Shown here in pieces: positions 35,321-45,041 of a stretch of DNA of 64,000 bases; within the stretch, counting starts at the first letter, position 1; the number at the start of each line of letters is the position of its first letter. Source of the DNA: Taxillus chinensis. Lineage: Eukaryota; Streptophyta; Magnoliopsida; Santalales; Loranthaceae. The notes beneath the pieces were generated by a model. That model worked only from the letters and a program-made list of their open reading frames with translations. It had not been told where the DNA came from and ran no database searches. The stretch covers positions 54,555,427 to 54,619,426 of the forward strand of contig CM042089.1 of assembly GCA_023512835.1 (NCBI GenBank), written 5' to 3'. The position numbers and the translations under genes are program-made.

Positions 35321-38180
35321 TGTCATCACTGGTTTTCGTCCGGGCCCTTTTGGGGTGAGCTCAAACTAAACCAATGGTGAGAAATTTTAGAGTCGCCACC
35401 AACTGTTTTTGGGGTACAGTTGGATACCCTCTACTTTGAGTAGTTTTAAGTGTATGGTCTGCGTTATCAGAGATGGGTTCGGGAGTTGGTTACGTGTAGG
35501 GAAGGATTAGCACCCCTACAGCCCCTTTCGGTATCTAATTTAGGAGGAGGAGGTTTGTATTTATACTGCTGTGACTAGACTAAATTTCCTAACAAGTCAA
35601 TGTTTTACATTTGGCTAAGTTACTTATCAAAGTTTATGGTTAAAATTGATTTACCCTAAAATTCTTAAAGGGAATCCTAAAAATTTGGGTTTTTGTGTGA
35701 AGTGGGGAATGAGATCTTAGGGATTGGTTTTGGCTTTTTTGGTTTTACTTTTTGAAATTGAAGTCCTAAAAATGGTTTTTATTTCCCCTTTTTTTTGTGT
35801 TTTGTTTTGTTTTGTTTTTTTTTTTGGGTTACAAAACATACATTTTTTTGTTTTCTATGTTTTGTAAAAAAAACATTTTGGTCCCTTTTTTTTTTGCTTT
35901 TGTTTTTTTTTTGTTTTTGGAAACCTTTCTTTCTTTCTCCTTTTTTTTGTTTTGTGAACCCAAAATCTTAAAGCCAGTTTAGGAACATATGCATGAAAAT
36001 AAAAACGTGGAGTGTGTGATTATGGCATCCACAAAAGAAAAAGAAAATTACTCTTTTTTTCTCTTTTTTTTTTCATGTTCTCCCTCTGCTCTCTCCTTTT
36101 TCTTTTTTGTTTTCCCTTTCTTTTTACTATACTTTACATATTACAACATACACATAGGAAGAAATACAGGAAAATACAATGAAAAAGGCTGAAAAGCAAT
36201 TACATCAAATATAGATAAGCTAAAAAACGAAAATTAGAAAAATGCTAAAAAAACAATTACACTAAATATAGATACAAATAAACTGAAAAAAGTATTGAAA
36301 AGATAAGGGCTAAACCGACTTTGAAGCTTTGCAACGCCAATCTTCTGCTTGAGCTCCCGCCGGCGCTGATAATCACTTGCTTAGAACCAATAAGATCTGA
36401 CAGGGAGGTTTGTGAGGGGGATTTCTTGGTATTTGAAGAGTGGAGTGGTGTATTTTCTGGGTTTGAGTTTTTTGATGACTGGAAATAAGGAGAGTAGGCG
36501 TGAGAAATAGGGGATTGGAAAGGGATTGGTGTCTGTTATGTTTTTCGCTTGCTGAACACGCGAAAAAAGGCTGAAGTTGGGACTGTTTTTGTGTTTTTTT
36601 CTTGCTGAGAAAAAAAAGGAGCTAGGGTGAGATAGGAGAGAAAGAGGATGAAGGAGTAATGTTGATTGCAGAAGACTAGGCGTTTAATCTGAAAGGATGG
36701 CAGTCAGGGAGGCGTGGAAGAGTGATCTTTTTTCTGGTTTTTGAGTTTCTCTCTTTTTTTTTTTACTCTCTGTTTTTTCCTTTTCTCTCTCTATTTTTTT
36801 TTTGCTCTCTCTGGTTTGCAGGTTTCTTTTCCCACGATGATGGCTCTCTCTGTGTGTTTTTTTTCACGATGATGGCTCTCTCTTTTTTTTGATGGCTCTC
36901 TTCAATGAAAACCCACCTTTTTTTTTCAACGCAGGGATGGATGACTGCATCTTAAGGGCTGCAGAAAATTTTTTGGCTGGATTATCATTAATTGCTGCAT
37001 TTAATGCTCTATTATGAAGGCAGCGTTTTTAATTGCAGATTTTGTATTTTGTCTGGTGGACAGCTTGTGCGGGGAAACGGGGAGCTCGTGATTGCCTTTT
37101 TGAATTTGTATTTTAGCAGCACATGTGATTGACAGGTTGGTGAGTGATTCTTTGTTAGGTGGCCAGCGCATAAAACAAGCCCCGTGAATAAACAGCGAGA
37201 GAAATAAGCCAGCGAGGAAGCCAGCGAGAAAAATCAGCGAAGGCAAAAAAAGGGTCGGAGGTTCGAAGTGTTGGCAGGTCGGAGTGTCGGCAGCGAGGCT
37301 TCGAGGGTCGAAGGGTCGGAGGTGGAAGGCGTACGGGTGCCGCGGGTCGAAGGTGTCGTAGCGAGGCTTCGAGGGTCGCGGGCGTCGGAGTGTCGCCAGC
37401 GAGGCTTCGAGGGTCGAAGGGTCGAAGGTCAGAAATCAGCACGTCAACGGGGCTTCGAGGCTTCGAGGCTTCGGGGCTTCGAGCTTCGGGACTTCGGGGC
37501 TTCGAGCTTCGGGGCTTCGAGGCTTCGGGACTTCGGGGCTTCGAGCTTCGGGCTTCGAGGCTTCGGGGCTTCGAGGCTTCGAGGTTCGGGGCTTCGGGGC
37601 TTCGAGCTTCGGGGCTTCGAGGCTTCGAGCTTCGGGGTCAATGGGTCGAAGTGTCGGCAGGTCAACGGTCAACGGTCAACCCCTTTTTTTTTTAACTTTT
37701 AATTACCTTTTTACCCCCACCAAAAATGCAAAAATGGATAACCTTCCAGGAATTGTTTGGGGAGATCCGTATTCACCTACATAGGCATTTTGAAGAGTTT
37801 TGCATGATCACTTTTGCGGGCAGTTTGACCAGGGGCATTGACCGTCTTTTGGCAAGTTTGACTTTTTCCAACGAAAGTTGTTTTGGCCATAACTTCTTCA
37901 TTTTAAGTCCGATTTGAGCTCGGTCAAGTGCGTTGGTCTCCAATTTTCATCCTCCATCACCTGGTGTTGGTCTTGGGGCGCTTCAAGGACTTGTAGCAAA
38001 AGTCATTAATTTTGAACTCCCCCATCCGTGTCAATTGTATCCATCTCGTGCAGATTGGGGTAGACCATTCCTTGGAAGTATGGGATCATTGTGGACCTGT
38101 TCAATAAGGTATATGGCATGGGCAGAAAGGTATATCAAATGGGGTTAGTATGTCCAACCCGGACAAAATAGGGTCCTACA
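35321..38180 (+). repeat. Solo LTR S, 2.86 kb
   Basis: TGTCATCACTGG...GGGTCCTACA with target duplication AACAG (35316-35320, 38181-38185). No coding region. Contains GAGTCGCCACC (35390), a GGATTAGCACCCC block (35505), long T-rich runs (35790-36900) and an array of CTTCGAGGCTTCGGGG-type units (37250-37660). Removing it restores the Sire-L sequence as judged from the related fragment at 5480-5520. Head and tail resemble long gypsy LTRs of Ogre/Tat type as I know them; the lineage is uncertain. Confidence 0.82.
37250..37660 (+). repeat. CTTCGAGG/CTTCGGGG short tandem array
   Basis: Roughly 40 alternating units of 7-9 bp (TTCGAGGC, TTCGGGGC, TTCGAGC). Open in several frames because of its composition only. 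It starts with GGGTCGAAGG-type motifs like those of the Sire-B LTR. Confidence 0.9.
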
Positions 38181-39054
38181 AACAGTTTCGGATTTAACGT
38201 TGTTAGGAATTTTAGCTTTCCAGGTTGACTTTAATTTGTTAGTTTCAGTTGCTTCTTTTACTTGGGTTTTCTAGGGAGAGGCACTTCTTTGAGATTTTGA
38301 TTTTGATTTGCTCGAAGAACTTTTTTTGATAAATTGATCTTTATTAATATGAATTTGATTACAAAGCCAGCTATCAGATAAGCTCCAGCATTCATAGTGA
38401 TAATGACCTATTTCTCTACAGATGGAACAGACACTATGATGCGGAATGGTAATAGGGGATACAAGTTTTCAGGTCTAACGAATTTTCTACTCTGTTCCCT
38501 ATGGCCTAATCCTTTGTGATTGGGTGACGCGCTCTTGGCCCTAGATGTGCCAGCCTTAGCCTTTCCTTTCTTTCTGGGTGCTACAATTTCGGCTTTAACT
38601 GCAGCAACCTTCCCTTCATCGTTAGTTATGGGTGCTACTGCTTCGGGAACTGCAGTAACAGCCTCAGCTCCACAATCATAAAATATGGTGCCACCTGAAA
38701 TGAAACCATCCAACAGTTTAGATGTACTAACAGGATAAAGGTTGGTTAATTTCGGAATGAAATCCGAAGGACACTCAATAACTTGTGTGGAGGTTGATGG
38801 TTTGGAGCCTAGGCCAGGTTTGACTCGAATGTTATCCGGATCAGTCCTTAATGTAGAGGCTATTTCCCCGGATTTTAGCCACTTACGATTTATTTCCTTT
38901 TCTTGTTCCAGTTCATTCTCAAGTCTTTTCATAATTACTTTTAGGCCAGATAGGTTGGTATTTAGAAAATGATTTTCAGCTCTTAGATCATGATACCAAG
39001 GCTCTTTTCCTCTGAAGTTAGCTATGTCCTTTTTAAGTCTAGTAACAGTAAATT
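38181..39054 (-). pseudogene. Sire-L gag, C-terminal part
   Basis: Follows the T1 insertion in frame: EF at 40844 joins TVTRLKKDIANF at 39049 when one AAATT copy is removed. A coiled-coil segment (MKRLENELEQEKEINRKWL, about 38930) comes first. A segment like Sire-B SLLLDCGKE follows (IFYDCGAEAV, about 38680), then Ala/Lys-rich sequence. After a frameshift near 38430 a second zinc-knuckle-like CSICREIGHYHYEC (about 38420-38380) appears, as in Sire-B at 54741. Confidence 0.82.
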
Positions 39055-39470
39055 TGTAATGACCCGCATTTTTGGGATGTGAGGAGTTAGTCACAGTTTT
39101 GCCGTTTTGGGTAGAAATTGTTGGGTTTTAGGGAGTTTTTTTCCACACACTTTGGCTTAATCATCTTGTATGTTGATAAGCAAGCAAGAGGCAAAGTTTG
39201 AGCCCATTTGGGAGTGCACGTGAGAATGCACGTGAGAATGCTTTTCATGTGCAAGGAGATTTTTGCATGGGAGCCTTCCTGATGTTGTTCCAGGTCTTGT
39301 GGTGAAATTATAGAGCATTTGGAGGTGCCCGTGAGAATGCACGTGAGAATGCTTTCTCACATGTATCCTCCATTACCTTTGTTTTGTTGTTCTGAGCCTC
39401 TTTTGCTAAAGGACCATGGTGAAATTATGAGTGCTTTGTTCTGTGTGGTTGCAAAAAAGTTGCAGTCTGT

Positions 39471-39550
39471 CATCAAAACTACGTCGTTTTGATGCTGGGA
39501 TTCATTTAATCAAAACTACGTCGTTTTGGGGTTTGTGTTGTCTATAAAAA
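39471..39550 (+). promoter_or_regulatory. T1 LTR promoter: two palindromes and TATA
   Basis: CATCAAAAC-TACGTC-GTTTTGATG at 39471-39494, a second CAAAACTACGTCGTTTTG at 39510-39527, then TCTATAAAAA at 39541-39550. The same order is found in the left T1 LTR, there with four palindromes. Confidence 0.65.
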
Positions 39551-39689
39551 GAGGTGAAGACTCCTTGTTTTAGGTTTAAGGTTCTCTTCAGCTGCTGCAG
39601 CCATCGTAGAGAGAGGGAAGGAAGGGGAGCTGCTAGTTGCAGCCGGAGCGTCAGCGTCTAGCGCGGGAGCAAGGAGGATCTACTTTAAG

Positions 39690-40511
39690 GTAGGGGTTTT
39701 GTCCTTCCGGATCTCTCTCTGTTCTAGGGTTCTTGGGTAGATTATGGTTTATTACCTGCTTGTGTATATATTATATATGTAAATCCATATAGGTGTGATC
39801 TCCTATATGGATGTTGGCCTTCAATGGCGTTTTTGATGTGTTTCTGGTGTTAGTGTGACGCATGTAAAGTGTTCGATAAAATGCCTGTATGACATGCCTG
39901 TTTCATGTTTGACAAAATGCCTGTGTGTATAAGCCCGTTACATGTTTGAGAAAATGCCTGTGCGGCTGGGTTCATGAGCCTGTGAATGTATGCACGCTAC
40001 ATGTTCGATACTGTGTCTATGAAGTTATGCACACCAAGTGTTTGGTTTTATACCTGTGAGGCTATACATGCTAATTGTTTCATGTTATGTCTGTGTGACT
40101 ATGTGTGCACTGTTTTGTGAAACCCGGTAGCTGTGGAAGCTCGGGACTGTTCTGTGAAACCCGGTAGCTGTGGAAGCTCGAGACTGTTCTGTGAAACCCG
40201 GTAGCTGTGGAAGCTCGGGACTGTTCTATGAAACCCGGTAGTTGTGGAAGCTCGGGCCTATTTCATAGAACCCGGTGGCTGTGGAAGCCCGGAATTGTAA
40301 ATGTTACCCTGTGTGGCTGTGGCAAAGGTTGTACATGTGACTTGTGTGTTGATGCTTGACTAGATTATAAACTGCTTGTACCTTGTTGTCACTACACTGC
40401 ACTTGTGCACGTCCACATGTAGATGATAGGAGCATGGGATGGGTCGGGGAGACATGATCCCTACTGAGCTGTGGTTGCTCACCCCTCCTTCTATGATGTG
40501 TTTTCTTTCAG
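39690..40511 (+). other. Putative LTR-internal intron (T1 solo)
   Basis: Donor AAG|GTAGGGG at 39690; acceptor TTTCTTTCAG|G ending at 40511; between them, 30-50 bp before the acceptor, CTACTGAGCTGTGG and GCTCACCCC (40461-40484). The layout is the same as in the Tekay LTRs and the 45435 solo LTR. Splicing is inferred from conservation of this arrangement. Confidence 0.5.
40111..40293 (+). repeat. 37-bp tandem repeat, five copies
   Basis: Units of TGTTCTGTGAAACCCGGTAG plus CTGTGGAAGCTCGGGAC, the last one degenerate. At the matching place the left T1 LTR has another array (921-1050). Confidence 0.9.
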
Positions 40512-40838
40512 GAACCTACAAGTGCTAGGTGGGACCTCAAGGTGGAAGACCTTATTTGTTTTATTGTTTCGTTTCATTTATGATATTTTGTGGAAATGAA
40601 TGTAACCCAGTTGGGAGAGTTTGTGAGGGTTTTGAATGTAATAAGGGCAGGTGTAAACATTTATTGTGGTTTGAAACTAATAAAGACATGTAATTTCTAT
40701 TTTTTTGTGAATATCTATTGTGAATGAGTACGTTGTCCTGTGTGGACATTTGATCTTGTACATCTACCCCATGCCCACCGGGTGGGTAAAGGGAAGTCAC
40801 GAATCGGTTTCCTCGGGTTGGAAATTCAGGGCGTGACA

Positions 40839-42212
40839 AAATTCAAGACGTTTGTTCTGATTTTCCATATCTTTGTACATTTGAGTAATTATTAGTCTCT
40901 CATTCTTTTCATGATCACATTCAGTAATAAGAGATTCTAATTTACTCATGAGCTCAGAGATCAATGGTACCTCAGTATTTGCCATGAGACAGATGTTCAG
41001 TTTAGGAGTTGGCTCATCATCCAAGGATTCCTCCTTTTCTTCCGAGCCACTGACGTATTTTGTGACGAACGCCTTCCTCTTGTTCTTGCTGTTGTCTGAG
41101 GTGGAGCGTCAAGGAGTAACCTTGTCACTTTTCTTGACCATCTTAGATTTGGATTTACAATCCTTGGCCCAGTGACCGGGTTTCCCACAATTAAAGCATT
41201 CTTGGGAACTCGACTCCGAACGCTCCTTCCTTCTTGAGGATGAGGAAGAGCCTCTTCTGAATCTTTTTCTGCTTTTTGTTAGAAATCGTGTGAAGGATTT
41301 AACTAGAAGGGCTATTTCTTCTTCCACGTCCGAGTCAGAGTTCTCTGACTCTTCTGTATCTTCATCTTGCTGAATACTGGGACACTCCGTAGCTTTTAAT
41401 GCTACCCCCTTTTCTTTCCGAGCTATTTTCTCATCTCGGTCAGAATATTTGAATCTGACCTCATGAGTTCGTAGCTCTCCGTATAGTTCTTCAAGGGCAG
41501 TATACGGCCAGTTCTTGTCAGCTTGCATCTGGAGCTGCTTGGAGTAGTAGCGATCAAGCAAGGAGTGGAAAAACTTGTCATTGATTTGGGATTGAGAGTA
41601 GTGCTCGTTGACAGTTTTTAGCTCAAGAATGAGCTTGCCAAATCTCCAATAGATGCTCTCAAGGGATTCGCCAGGTTTGTGATTAAAGCTCTCGAAGTTC
41701 TGTCTGAGAGCACAGTTAACGTTCTGCATTTGGGATTGACTTCCCTCAGAGAGGATTGTCAGTTTATCCCAGACGGCTTTCGCTGTCGTGTAGCCCTGGA
41801 CGTCCGTGAAAGCCTCGGAGTCCAAAGACGATGTTACGTATGCTAGAGCCTTTTCATTAGCACACTGCCATGCTCTTTCGTCATGGGTAAGTTCAGCGTC
41901 CGTCTTTGGCCTTCTAACTCCATGTTCTCCGATAGTCATCGGAATTGGTATCTCCTGATGAAGACAGGGCTACATGAGATGATCATGGCATACCATGAAC
42001 ATCTTCATGCAAGCTTTCCACTTGGAGAAAAGCTTAGGTGTGAATTTTGGAGGTTTTGTCTGAGTAAAACCAAAACTCCGTGGTTGAGGAGCAGTGGCAG
42101 CAGCAGGTTGAGGTGGATCGACATTTTCACCGCTGCTTCGATTCAGGATGGGCTCTTGTGTACCTCTGGAGTTAAGGCGAGTGTTGAATAGCAAACTGTT
42201 TTCTTCATCCAT
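40839..42212 (-). pseudogene. Sire-L gag, N-terminal and central part
   Basis: Starts at 42212 (MDEENSLLFNTRLNSRG), with PKFTPKLFSKWKACMKMFM (about 42040-41990). A break at 41970-41939 (stop LM*) is followed by MTIGEHGVRRPKTDAEL and a UBN2-type gag core: ERAWQCANEKALAYV (about 41870), AKAVWDKLTILSEGS (about 41780), ESLESIYWRFGKLI (about 41660). An acidic/Ser-Arg linker leads to the zinc knuckle CFNCGKPGHWAKDC (about 41190-41150). The frame changes near 41110, then a coiled-coil segment runs to the T1 insertion at 40838. Confidence 0.88.
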
Positions 42213-42261
42213 TGATGAGAGAGAGAAAGAGTGAGATCTCTACTTCGAATAGGTAAAACTC

Positions 42262-42273
42262 GCTCTGATACCA
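42262..42273 (-). promoter_or_regulatory. Sire-L primer binding site, initiator Met tRNA
   Basis: In element sense TGGTATCAGAGC, two bases after the 5' LTR end (TGTTGGTCCC on the plus strand at 42276). A perfect match to the usual plant site. Confidence 0.92.
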
Positions 42274-42790
42274 CTTGTTGGTCCCTAGGAGCCTAGAGGG
42301 GGGTGATGTAAAGATTCGTATTTGGGTACTTTTGAGAGATAGCCATTCTATGGGAATGCAACTATCTAGACGGTAGTGTAGTCGTCAATGTGAGCGTTTT
42401 GACTGTACTTGGGCCCGATTCCGAGTCGGGCCCCGTTTGACCTGATTGTTGACTTTTCGGAGTTTATTGGTTGATTTTGCGTTTGGGTGGTCTTTTGGGT
42501 GTAATAATATCTGTTTAGTATTGTGCTCGTCATTTCGAGCGTTTTGACAGTAATTGGGCTCAATTTGGAGTTCGTGACCTCGGGAGGTCAATTATTGCGT
42601 TCGAGAGATCAATTATTCCTGGGAGGCCAATTATTGGCAGTAGTATAAATAATTAAGAAACTGCATTATCCCATGATTTTTGCTTGGTGCGTGCGTGTTT
42701 GAGCAAGAGAGAGAGAAAGAGAGAAGGTGAAGAGCTTCACTTGGCGATTTTGGGGCGATTGGAGCTCGTGGATTGCAAATAATCTTCCAG

Positions 42791-44177
42791 GTAGGTGTCC
42801 TTGAACCTCTTATCTCGATTCTGTCTTGGAATATGCATGAATTTATCATGAATTATGAATTTGAGCATGAACCCTAAGTTTTGGGGGAAACCCAATTTTG
42901 GGGTTAGATCTGATGATTTAGCATAAAATCTGTGGTTAAGAACTGATTTATATCAGTTTGGGTATGTTATTTGGTACTTAGTTTAATAAAACGCGTGTTT
43001 GTGAGTGCCTGGGGGTTGCTGGGTTGATTCCAGACAAAAATTTGGCCAAAAACGATAATGAACAGTAACTTGGGCGAACTGCAGTGTCGAAGTTCGTAGT
43101 CAGCAGCTTCGTTAGTCCGGATCAGTAGTCCGGAGTAGTTAGTCCGGATCCGTAGTCCGGAGCAGTTAGTCCGGATCAGTAGTCCGGAGCAGTTAGTCCG
43201 GATCGGTAGTCTGGAGCAGTTAGTCCGGATCAGTAGTCCGGATCAGCAGCAGTGATCCGTAGCTTCGCTCCGCAGCAGTGTATCCGCAGCATCCATTCCA
43301 CGGCGTGATTCGCAACAGGTAATCGCATCGACTGGACATTTACATTGTAAATCACATTTAAGTATTATACTTAAGTTACAATGTAAATAACGAAATACCC
43401 CGCCCCATTTGGATTCAAAGAAAAATACTAAAAAAATTAATTCCACTCTTTTAAAATGCGAAAATTGGGATTTAGTGTAAAATCTCGGAAAAACCCAAAA
43501 GTTCGTAGTGGTGAATTTTTGGAAAGTGGGGTTAGACATCTCAGAAAAATCCCTAAAAATCATATTATCTTATTTATGATATGGGAACCCAATGCCGGGA
43601 CTTTTGATTTCAAGAAAATAGCTGCTATGGGTACTTCCTTCATAAATCAAGGATTGAGAATTTACTTGTAAAGACTGGCTACAGTTTTAAAGGAAATGTT
43701 GAGAATGACATGCCATACTCATGTTAGTATGTTGGTGTGAGGTATTGGGGCATGGAATCCGTGACTTGTTTGGGCTCTCACCGTGATTCACCGATGGTGC
43801 TATGTGGTTGACGTGGCAAGCATATGCGCCGATGGCAGGCCTGTGTGGCGACTGTGGCCGGGCATATTGCGCTGTGCTATGGCAGGCATATGCGCCGATG
43901 GCAGGCCGGTGTGGCGACTGTGTCCGAGCATATAGCGCTGTGGTAGGGCTGAGTGCCCTGAGATGGGATCTTGTTGAGGATCGTGGACAAGCTGTCTTGT
44001 GTGGGCAGGCTAGGTCCTGATGTTTGTTTGCAGGCTGAGTCCTGATCATTGTGCACACTACACAGTGCAAGAGTACACAGAGCATGTAGTATAGACTTGT
44101 ATGTCTGCATGATGTGGAGTGTTGGGGTCACCTACTGAGCTTGTCGCTCACCCCTGCTTGTTGTCTACCTTTTTCAG
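42791..44177 (+). other. Putative LTR-internal intron (Tekay 5' LTR)
   Basis: CCAG|GTAGGTGTCC at 42791 and CCTTTTTCAG|GTGTGACC ending at 44177, with CCTACTGAGCTTGTCGCTCA and CCCC at about 44130-44154. The 3' LTR has the same sites at 51038 and 52506. The leader from TATA to PBS would shrink from about 1.9 kb to about 0.5 kb. Inferred, not shown. Confidence 0.5.
43338..43388. other. Nested hairpin in Tekay LTR
   Basis: Outer arms ATTTACATTGTAA (43338-43350) and TTACAATGTAAAT (43376-43388); inner arms TAAGTAT and ATACTTA (43359-43373). Both are perfect. The 3' LTR keeps both at 51629-51679. Confidence 0.9.
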
Positions 44178-44554
44178 GTGTGACCCAAGACTAGTGGAGG
44201 ACTTTCTTCCAGGAGGACGTGCCCGCTACTCTGATGTTTGATACAGTACTGTTTTCTGTATTGTGTATTGTATTATGTTTGTATCCCAGACATGGGTCCG
44301 TGGACAGTTGTATTTGCATACTGTTTGTGATGTGATGTCTGTATGACTGTTTGACTTATTGTATGCATGATGATGTATGGGAAAGTACAGGATTACCCTT
44401 GATGTATGACTGTACAGGGTTGCATATTTGAGACAGCACCCGCGGTGTAGTCTTTATTGGTGCTAGTCACCAACCCCTTGACCTTTCGGGTGCGGGCAAG
44501 GGGAAGTCATGTTCCTAGTTCTGGGTTTTCTTGGAATTCGGGGGCGTGACAAGT

Positions 44555-44566
44555 TGGTATCAGAGC
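44555..44566 (+). promoter_or_regulatory. Tekay primer binding site, initiator Met tRNA
   Basis: TGGTATCAGAGC, three bases after the LTR end at 44551. Confidence 0.92.
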
Positions 44567-45041
44567 ATGGTCTATTGGACCTAGGTTAGTGAGGGGTGGT
44601 AAATTGATTCCATTTGACTTGGAAAACTGTAGGGAGGGCGCCTGATCAACGCAGTCCTTACATGTGTTCTAGGTTATTTTGGTGTCAGTTAGATCATCCT
44701 AGGAGCATACATGGGGTACATTTCTAGTGGTATGATTGTGTGCATATAGGGCACTAGATTGTCTTTGTTTGTGATATGATTGCATTTGGTGCCAGGATGG
44801 CACGTGGCCGTGAGAGCCAGGACTGGATGTGGTGTACCCTATGGGGTGACACGATGCTATATGCATGGTTGTGGACCTACGGGTCATGTGGTGTACCCTA
44901 ATGGGGGACACGACGCTATATGCATGGTATGGACCTACGGGTCGTGTGGTGAGAACCTACGAGTCGAATGTGCCTTTGATGGCTGTTTGTGCTAGCAGTG
45001 CTAGTGTTGATCGTTTGTTGTTTGTTGTTGTGGCCAGTGTG

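Larger units (their letters stand above)
39055..40838 (+). repeat. T1 solo LTR
   Basis: TGTAATGACCCGC...GGGCGTGACA with target duplication AAATT (39050-39054, 40839-40843), inserted in Sire-L gag. No internal region, so a solo LTR. Has two ACGT palindromes (39471-39494, 39510-39527), a TATA box at 39541, a splice-donor-like GTAGGGG at 39690 and an acceptor-like TTTCTTTCAG ending at 40511. Confidence 0.95.
42307..44551 (+). repeat. Tekay 5' LTR
   Basis: TGTAAAGATTCG...GGGGCGTGACA. TATA box GTATAAAT at 42643-42650, splice-donor-like GTAGGTGT at 42791, an AGTCCGGATCAGT array (43110-43250), a nested hairpin (43338-43388), a tandem 65-bp duplication (about 43817-43945) and the acceptor-like CTTTTTCAG ending at 44177. 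Confidence 0.95.

Noticed and set aside
35797..36192. Phe-rich ORFs in T-rich sequence
   Set aside because: Low-complexity T runs in the S solo LTR; no domain.
37268..37702. Several overlapping ORFs rich in Phe-Glu-Ala-Ser-Arg-Leu-Arg-Gly repeats on both strands
   Set aside because: Translation of a short tandem array without stops in many frames, inside the S solo LTR.
40111..40293. Regularly spaced repeats resembling a CRISPR array
   Set aside because: Units are head to tail without unique spacers, inside a plant LTR.
43456..43671. 71-aa ORF kept in both Tekay LTRs (also 51749-51964)
   Set aside because: Lies within the LTR and putative intron, with no recognisable domain; two similar LTRs would keep it by chance.
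44555..44566. tRNA-like sequences at the primer sites
   Set aside because: Only short complements to tRNA 3' ends (also 10274, 42262, 32821); no cloverleaf is present, so no tRNA gene.
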